Shown: one piece after another, positions 39,584 through 44,171 of the stretch | Layout: every line of letters starts with the position of its first letter | How positions within the stretch are numbered: the first letter of the stretch is position 1 | Origin: an uncultured Clostridium sp. | GTDB taxonomy: Bacteria; Bacillota; Clostridia; Lachnospirales; Lachnospiraceae | Direction: 5' to 3' | DNA length: 44,171 nucleotides | Assembly (NCBI GenBank): GCA_900547035.1 | Contig: URFM01000028.1 | Location: 1-44,171, forward strand | The notes under the pieces: model-generated | Database searches by the model: none | Seen by the model: only the letters and a program-made list of their open reading frames with translations | What the model was told of the DNA's origin: nothing | Made by a program: the position numbers and the translations under genes

Positions 39584-40690
39584 ATGGCAAAGGAAAGAGT
39601 GTTTACCTACCGTAATACCGGCACAGAGGAATCCCCGGTCTGGGAGAAATGGTTCCAGAAAACGGTAGCAGATGCTGTATTGATGAGCGACTCCGACACC
39701 GAGGATAAAACAATCGTTGACTATGTGGACGAAAAGATCAACGACCTGATTGGCGGGGCGCCCGGTACCTATGACACCTTAAAGGAGATTGCGGACTATA
39801 TCGCGTCCCACGAGGAGGTTGCCGAAGCCTTAAACCAGGCTATTACTAATAAAGCGGACAAGAATCATACCCATACGGCGGCCACTCAGGCAGCGGACGG
39901 CTTCATGGCAGCGGCGGACAAAGAGAAGCTGGATGGAGTGGAAGAGGGCGCTACCGTCAATGATACCAAGTATAAGAACCAGACGCCCTCCACGGTAGCA
40001 GTCGGCGGCATTCCCAAGGGATATGTGCCGGACGCTGATGGAGTTGAAGTGGTGGATATGATTGATAAGCTGCTGCACGCCTATGTGGCTCCCCAGGTAT
40101 CGGCCTCCGCCTCCCCTACAAACGGTGGCGTGTTTGAAGTCGGAACCTCCCAGCAGGTTACCGCGGTTACGGTCAATATCACCCTGGGCAGTACCGGCAT
40201 CAAGAAAATCGAGGTGTTTGACGGCGGCAGCTCTCTGGGCAGCCTGACCAGCGGAATCCAGGCAGGAGCGAACACGGTGACGCTGACAGAGGCCCTCACG
40301 ATATCCTCCAACAAGCAGCTGTCCGTTACCGTGACGGACAATGAGGATAAGACTGTGACAGCCAAGACCGGGACCTTTACCTTCGTAAGCCCCTATTATT
40401 ACGGAGCGATTGCGGCGACCGCAACACCCACGGAGGAGCTGATTAAGGCGGCCACCAAGTCGGTCACCACCAAGGGGAACAAGACCTTTAACTTTACCTG
40501 CAGCAACCAGAAGATGCTGTTTGCGTACCCGAAATCCTATGGAGCCTTGTCTAAAATCCTCGACCAGAACAACTTCGATGTGACCGATACCTTTACTCAG
40601 ACCGAGGTTTCCGTGGACGGAGTGGACTACTACGCATATACCAATGCGGCCTCCACCGTGTCGGCGTTCAAGATGACATTCAACTATTAA
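39584..40690 (+). CDS. Tail fibre-like protein 1
   Basis: 368 residues from the ATG at 39584. A baseplate-anchoring start leads to LIGGAPGTYDTLKEIADYIASHEEVAEALNQAITNKADKNHTHTAAT and GFMAAADKEKLDGVEEGA, a pattern shared by many fibre proteins. A beta-rich immunoglobulin-like part with Thr/Ser-rich strands (about 185-285) follows. The HTH (His-Thr-His) type motif often binds metal in fibres. Probably a short appendage or adhesin. Confidence 0.75.
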   Translation: MAKERVFTYRNTGTEESPVWEKWFQKTVADAVLMSDSDTEDKTIVDYVDEKINDLIGGAPGTYDTLKEIADYIASHEEVAEALNQAITNKADKNHTHTAATQAADGFMAAADKEKLDGVEEGATVNDTKYKNQTPSTVAVGGIPKGYVPDADGVEVVDMIDKLLHAYVAPQVSASASPTNGGVFEVGTSQQVTAVTVNITLGSTGIKKIEVFDGGSSLGSLTSGIQAGANTVTLTEALTISSNKQLSVTVTDNEDKTVTAKTGTFTFVSPYYYGAIAATATPTEELIKAATKSVTTKGNKTFNFTCSNQKMLFAYPKSYGALSKILDQNNFDVTDTFTQTEVSVDGVDYYAYTNAASTVSAFKMTFNY

Positions 40691-40709
40691 TTGAGGAGGG
40701 AAAAATATC

Positions 40710-41876
40710 ATGAGTTTTGCTGATAAAAAAGGAATTGCGGTTGCCAGTGGATTTAAGCTCCAGGCGGAAGCGCTTTTGGACGCAAGGCAGGTAGCGGAGA
40801 CCATAACCGAGCGGGACGAACTGGTCACAATCCATGCGGCTACCGCCGGTTTGACGGTATTTGTAAAAGAGAACAATACGCTGTATGTCTACAATGGGAC
40901 CGGGTGGGATGAGCTGAGCAAGGGAACTGCCTATACCCATCCGACCGGAGCCGGCTATGAGCATATCCCTGCAGGTGGAAGCGCCGGTCAGATTTTGAAA
41001 TGGCAGTCCGATGGAAAGGCACAGTGGGCGGCGGAGAACACGGTTACCGTAGACAGTGCGCTGTCTGGCAGCTCCACGAACCCGGTCCAGAATAAGGTTA
41101 TCAAGACCGAGCTGGACCAAAAGATGGACAGCACTTTAAAGGGAGCGGTAAACGGAGTGGCGGAGCTGGATGAGAGCGGAAAGGTTCCCTCCAGTCAGCT
41201 GCCCAGCTATGTGGATGACGTCCTGGAGTTTGACAGCCAGAGCGCATTCCCAGGAACTGGCGAATCCGGAAAAATCTACGTGGCGAAAGACACGAATAAG
41301 ACTTACCGCTGGTCCGGAAGTGCTTATGTAGAGATATCCGCTTCCCTGGCGCTTGGTGAGACTTCCAGCACCGCCTATCCCGGCGATAAAGGAAAAACAG
41401 CCTATGAACACAGCCAGGCGGCCCATGCGCCGGCCGACGCAGAGGCAAACGTGCAGTCTGACTGGAACGAGACCGATACCAGTTCGGATGCTTACATCAA
41501 AAATAAACCGACCAGTATGCCGGCCGATGGCGGTGACGCGGATACGGTCGGCGGGCATACGGTAGAGGTCAATGTACCAGCTAATGCGGTATTTACCGAT
41601 ACGAAACCGGTAAACATGGTGGGCGCTACTGCATCCCAGGCCGGCTCCGCCGGATATGCCCCGGCGCCGGCCGCAGGAGACCAAGACAAATATCTGCGTG
41701 CGGATGGGAGCTGGCAGACGCCGCCCAACACAACCTACACAGAAGCCACTCAGTCCCAGGCCGGCTTGATGAGTGCAGCAGACAAGAAAAAAGTGGATAC
41801 GATGCCACAAATCTATTTCCAGAGCGAATTGCCGGAAACTGCGCCGGTTGGCTCTCTGTGCTTCTTGATTGGCTAG
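40710..41876 (+). CDS. Tail fibre-like protein 2
   Basis: 388 residues; modular: ARQVAETITERDELVTIHAATAGLTVFVKENNTLYVYNGTGW (repeated later in related form, SGKIYVAKDTNKTYRWSGSAYVEIS), NKVIKTELDQKMDST, YIKNKPTSMPADGGDADTVGGH and QSQAGLMSAADKKKVDT. Such motifs mark gut-phage fibres. GGAGGGAAAAATATC precedes the ATG. It ends 20 bases before a hairpin that could damp transcription into the next fibre. Confidence 0.8.
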   Translation: MSFADKKGIAVASGFKLQAEALLDARQVAETITERDELVTIHAATAGLTVFVKENNTLYVYNGTGWDELSKGTAYTHPTGAGYEHIPAGGSAGQILKWQSDGKAQWAAENTVTVDSALSGSSTNPVQNKVIKTELDQKMDSTLKGAVNGVAELDESGKVPSSQLPSYVDDVLEFDSQSAFPGTGESGKIYVAKDTNKTYRWSGSAYVEISASLALGETSSTAYPGDKGKTAYEHSQAAHAPADAEANVQSDWNETDTSSDAYIKNKPTSMPADGGDADTVGGHTVEVNVPANAVFTDTKPVNMVGATASQAGSAGYAPAPAAGDQDKYLRADGSWQTPPNTTYTEATQSQAGLMSAADKKKVDTMPQIYFQSELPETAPVGSLCFLIG

Positions 41877-41895
41877 AGAACGAAAAATGCTTACG

Positions 41896-41926
41896 TTCCC
41901 CCGGGGGCTCCCTGGGGGAAATTTTT
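41896..41926 (+). terminator. Intrinsic terminator or attenuator between fibre genes
   Basis: TTCCCCC (41896-41902) and GGGGGAA (41914-41920) form a 7-bp GC-rich stem followed by ATTTTTG. It lies in the 70-base gap before the switchable fibre gene, whose only visible promoter is upstream of it, so it is more likely an attenuator than a full stop. Confidence 0.5.
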
Positions 41927-41946
41927 GAATAGAGGAGGTTATCAAT

Positions 41947-42741
41947 ATGGCAATGGTAACAAGGAAAATTCGGCATAAAAATGGGGATGGAAGTATCGTC
42001 GAAGCCGAAATTGGAGCGAAGGCGGAGAATGTACTGGAGGATGAGAACCACCGGTTTGCAACGGATTCCGAAAAAACATCCTGGAATGGAAAGGTGGATG
42101 CCGATGGGGGCGATATTGCAAATACGAAAGTATCGGAGTTTGCGGCAAGCTCTGCCCAGTGGCCGGTGCCGGCGGCTGGGGAATCACCTAAGACCCTGTG
42201 GGGGAAGGTAAAGAAGTTTATCGAGGATTTTAAAAACTGGATGGCTGGGGTTTGCCTGATCGGGCAGATTGTAAACAACTGCGTGACGAATAATGCGAAT
42301 CTGCCTTTGTCGGCGGCGCAGGGTAAGGTTTTGATGGACCTTTATACTGTGCTCAATGCTAATCTTTCAGGGAAGGCTACATCCGGCACAACAGCAACCT
42401 TTCTAGCGCTTGAACTTAATGCGGATACACCTTATATCGATTTTCATTACGGCAAATCTAGCGCTGATTATACCTCGCGTATTATTGAAACTGCACCCGG
42501 GATAATAAATGTCGCGGCAGATTTGAAAGAAAATGGGAATCGGGTGGCAACAGCCGAAAATACTCAGGTAAAATTCCGTAATGACGGTGGTTTCCTCACG
42601 GCTACGCTTGACTTGACAGATATTGGCTGTATACCTACAATCCAAGGACATAAAATGAACTATTCCTGGAACAGTGGTTTACAGCGTATGTATGTGTGGA
42701 TGGATGGCATAGAGCTGGGATATATTCCCTTTGCGAAGTAG
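41947..42741 (+). CDS. Phase-variable tail fibre, currently expressed C-terminus
   Basis: 264 residues. The constant part (1-134) includes RKIRHKNGDGSIVEAEIGAK, KTLWGKVKKFIEDFKNWMAG and SAAQGKVLMDLYT. At residue 135 the gene enters the invertible segment. The variable part (135-264) contains NADTPYIDFHYGKSSADYTSRIIE, a segment common in phage fibres, and the tip HKMNYSWNSGLQRMYVWMDG. The stop (42739-42741) directly abuts the stop of the opposite-strand cassette. GAGGAGGTTATCAAT gives a strong ribosome binding site. It is the probable receptor-binding protein. Confidence 0.85.
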   Translation: MAMVTRKIRHKNGDGSIVEAEIGAKAENVLEDENHRFATDSEKTSWNGKVDADGGDIANTKVSEFAASSAQWPVPAAGESPKTLWGKVKKFIEDFKNWMAGVCLIGQIVNNCVTNNANLPLSAAQGKVLMDLYTVLNANLSGKATSGTTATFLALELNADTPYIDFHYGKSSADYTSRIIETAPGIINVAADLKENGNRVATAENTQVKFRNDGGFLTATLDLTDIGCIPTIQGHKMNYSWNSGLQRMYVWMDGIELGYIPFAK

Positions 42742-43108
42742 TTAGGACCATGTACCCCATTTTCCGCCCGTATACCTACGTTCCCTTGTTCCTAGGGTTC
42801 CGACCGCTAATTGTCTGCCTTGAGGGGTACCATTATTATTATCGCATACTCCTATTACAGCGGACCATGCTGTCGAACTCAAATTTACAAGTGAAAAGTA
42901 CATTACGACATTCCATCCGGTCAAATTAAAGTAGCTATTGGGGCTATCAATATAAGCTCCAGGCAACCAACGTAAATAAGAACCTCCACTCAGAAGATTT
43001 TTGTTATCTATTTCGGTTCTGGTGTAATATCGTTCGTCATGCGTATGCCAAGTATCGGATTTGTTGGAAAGAGTGGTGGTCATTTCTGTCTGCTTAGCAT
43101 TGAGCACA
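42348..43108. repeat. Invertible DNA segment bounded by 15-bp inverted repeats
   Basis: TGTGCTCAATGCTAA at 42348-42362 occurs as its exact complement at 43094-43108. The 761-bp interval holds two convergent, back-to-back coding 3' ends (stops at 42739-42741 and 42742-42744). In both copies the repeat is read in the same frame (GTG CTC AAT GCT), so inversion swaps one C-terminus for the other without a frameshift. The adjacent tyrosine recombinase gene starts 72 bases outside the segment, so its orientation is fixed. Confidence 0.88.
42742..43107 (-). CDS. Silent alternative fibre C-terminus
   Basis: 121 codons on the minus strand, open from within the right repeat to a stop adjoining the plus-strand fibre stop. 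It has HTHDERYYTRTEIDNKNLLSGG, a standard fibre motif, then a beta-rich tip (YFNLTGWNVVMYFSLVNLSS; GTRERRYTGGKWGTWS). It has no ribosome binding site or promoter of its own: upstream on its strand is only the recombinase leader. After inversion it would be joined in frame to the 134-residue constant part, giving a 255-residue fibre. Listed as CDS since it is a cassette, not a decayed gene. Confidence 0.82.
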   Translation of the reverse strand: MLNAKQTEMTTTLSNKSDTWHTHDERYYTRTEIDNKNLLSGGSYLRWLPGAYIDSPNSYFNLTGWNVVMYFSLVNLSSTAWSAVIGVCDNNNGTPQGRQLAVGTLGTRERRYTGGKWGTWS

Positions 43109-43141
43109 ATAAGAACTCTGGCGAAAGTATTCCGATTTCCC

Positions 43142-43168
43142 TTACAATTAGGGTATCCAATATTGTAA
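43142..43168 (+). promoter_or_regulatory. Inverted repeat in the recombinase leader
   Basis: TTACAAT (43142-43148) and ATTGTAA (43162-43168) form a 7-bp hairpin or dyad just before the recombinase. The right arm meets the AAAGGAGGGG ribosome binding site (from 43167), so it may be a regulator site or influence translation. No clear promoter is seen between the segment and the gene. Confidence 0.4.
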
Positions 43169-43180
43169 AGGAGGGGCTAT

Positions 43181-44167
43181 ATGGACGAGATCAGATTAAA
43201 AGATGAGTTGATAGCAAGGCTGTCCAGGGAGTTGGACAGACCAGCACTACAGGTGATTGATGGGGCTTTGTCGGCAGTGCTGCGGGATTATGAGGTCAGC
43301 AGGAGGGAAACCGGCTTAAGTACGGAGGTGGTAACTTGGCCGGAATACGAGATTTTTATGAGCAGATTGATATTCGGCGGGTACTCCAAAAGCACAATCC
43401 GTCAATATGGAAAATTCCTGAGAGAGCTGCTGGTTTATGTTGGTAAGCCCGTGCAGGAGATTACGGGGGATGATATTATCAGCTGTCTCAATGCTTATGC
43501 GGAGGCACGCCAGATTAGCGGCAGCACTAAGGACCACAAGCGGCTGATTTGTAGCAGTTTCTTCAGCTTTTTGCATGACCGGGGTTACATTTCTCGGAAT
43601 CCAATGGCTACCATAGACCCAATCAAGTATGTGGCGGAAGTCCGGGAGGCCTTAAACAGCCGAGAGGTGGAGAAAATGCGGATTGCCTGCGGCTCCAATA
43701 TCCGGGATAACCTGGTACTGGAGCTCTTCTTGGCGACCGGCTGCCGAGTATCGGAAGTTGTAGGAATGCGTGTGGAGGAGATTGATTTAGAAAGCGGAAG
43801 TGTAAAGGTGTTGGGAAAAGGGCAAAAGGAACGGATTGTATTTTTCTCGGACCGGGCTCTGGAATATCTGGAACGATACCTGGGGAGTCGCAGAACAGGA
43901 GCAGTAATCCTGTCCTTACGGGCTCCGCACCAGGGCCTGAAAAAGAATGCTTTAGAGAATATTATACGGGGTATAGCGCAGCGGGCCGGGATTACTAAAA
44001 GAGTATTTCCTCATCTTCTCCGGCATACCTTTGCAACCAGGGCTCTTAATAAGGGTATGCCGCTACCTACCTTATGCGATATTATGGGACACGCCAGTAC
44101 GGAAACGACTCGAATTTATTATGACAAGCAAGTATTTATGGAAAGAAAAAAGCTCTTGCCTGTATAA
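43181..44167 (+). CDS. Tyrosine recombinase, predicted fibre-gene invertase
   Basis: 328 residues. A core-binding SAM-like domain (about 53-145, YEIFMSRLIFGGYSKSTIRQYGKFL) precedes the catalytic domain with Arg189 (LATGCRVSEV), Lys213 (LGKGQKERIV), His278 and Arg281 (HLLRHTFATR), His304 (IMGHASTETT) and the probable nucleophile Tyr313 (RIYYDKQ). All the catalytic set is present. XerC/D-like in plan. As the phage already has a serine integrase at its left end and this gene adjoins 15-bp inverted repeats in a fibre gene, it is best read as the invertase rather than an integrase. ATG at 43181 behind AAAGGAGGGG. Confidence 0.9.
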   Translation: MDEIRLKDELIARLSRELDRPALQVIDGALSAVLRDYEVSRRETGLSTEVVTWPEYEIFMSRLIFGGYSKSTIRQYGKFLRELLVYVGKPVQEITGDDIISCLNAYAEARQISGSTKDHKRLICSSFFSFLHDRGYISRNPMATIDPIKYVAEVREALNSREVEKMRIACGSNIRDNLVLELFLATGCRVSEVVGMRVEEIDLESGSVKVLGKGQKERIVFFSDRALEYLERYLGSRRTGAVILSLRAPHQGLKKNALENIIRGIAQRAGITKRVFPHLLRHTFATRALNKGMPLPTLCDIMGHASTETTRIYYDKQVFMERKKLLPV

Positions 44168-44171
44168 CTAC

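Noticed and set aside
39830..40876. 348-residue minus-strand open frame
   Set aside because: Shadow of the fibre genes on the plus strand, with composition of an antisense frame and no ribosome binding site.
41136..42278. 380-residue minus-strand open frame
   Set aside because: Antisense of two strong fibre genes; no recognisable domain and Ser/Arg/Phe-rich artefact composition.
43181..44167. Tyrosine recombinase as a second prophage integrase marking the right end
   Set aside because: Lysis genes have not yet appeared, the serine integrase adjoins the host junction, and the gene borders inverted repeats within a fibre gene.

Overview
The window is most of an integrated tailed-phage genome (prophage) in a spore-forming, low-to-mid GC Firmicute, most likely a Lachnospiraceae-type Clostridium. 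The host is suggested by the interrupted cotJC-like spore-coat manganese catalase gene at the left edge, the strong AGGAGG ribosome binding sites, and phage gene families typical of gut Clostridia. The right end of the prophage, with the lysis genes and the other attachment site, is not in the window.

Layout. 1-815: host sequence with the 3' part of cotJC, cut by the integration junction. 813-5133, mostly minus strand: lysogeny and accessory block with a large serine integrase, a putative short RNA with its own promoter and terminator, a RhuM/Uma2 accessory pair, a type I toxin-antitoxin module of the Fst/RNAII kind whose 27-residue toxin is easily missed, and the ImmA protease plus XRE repressor. 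5134-5294: immunity switch with four evenly spaced operators between two divergent promoters. 5295-18767, plus strand apart from a zinc-ribbon gene and a ClpP-like protease gene: early region with a Cro-like protein, many small proteins, an HNHc nuclease, replication initiation and helicase-loader genes, a Dam-type methylase, another HNH protein and a late-transcription-regulator-like protein. 18768-19345: long non-coding stretch with a tRNA-Met(CAT) and the probable packaging site.

19346-42741: late operon. The head module is lambda/Mu-like (Nu1-type small terminase, gpA-type large terminase, gpW, lambda-family portal, prohead protease, Mu-type capsid, DUF2190 and a collagen-like protein). 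The tail is P2-like and contractile (sheath, tube, tail assembly chaperone with a clear -1 frameshift site, tape measure, gpX, gpD, gpV, gpU, gp25-like W, J and I), so a myovirus is predicted. Three consecutive fibre-like genes follow.

The most interesting system is at the right end. The last fibre gene (41947-42741) carries its 3' half inside a 761-bp segment bounded by 15-bp perfect inverted repeats (42348-42362 and 43094-43108). The opposite strand of that segment holds a second, silent fibre C-terminus (42742-43107) that abuts the first tail to tail and is in the same codon register at the repeat. A tyrosine recombinase with all catalytic residues (43181-44167) sits just outside. Inversion would swap the receptor-binding C-terminus, so this is a predicted host-range switch driven by a tyrosine, not a Gin/Cin-type serine, recombinase. 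All calls come from reading the sequence; no database search was run.
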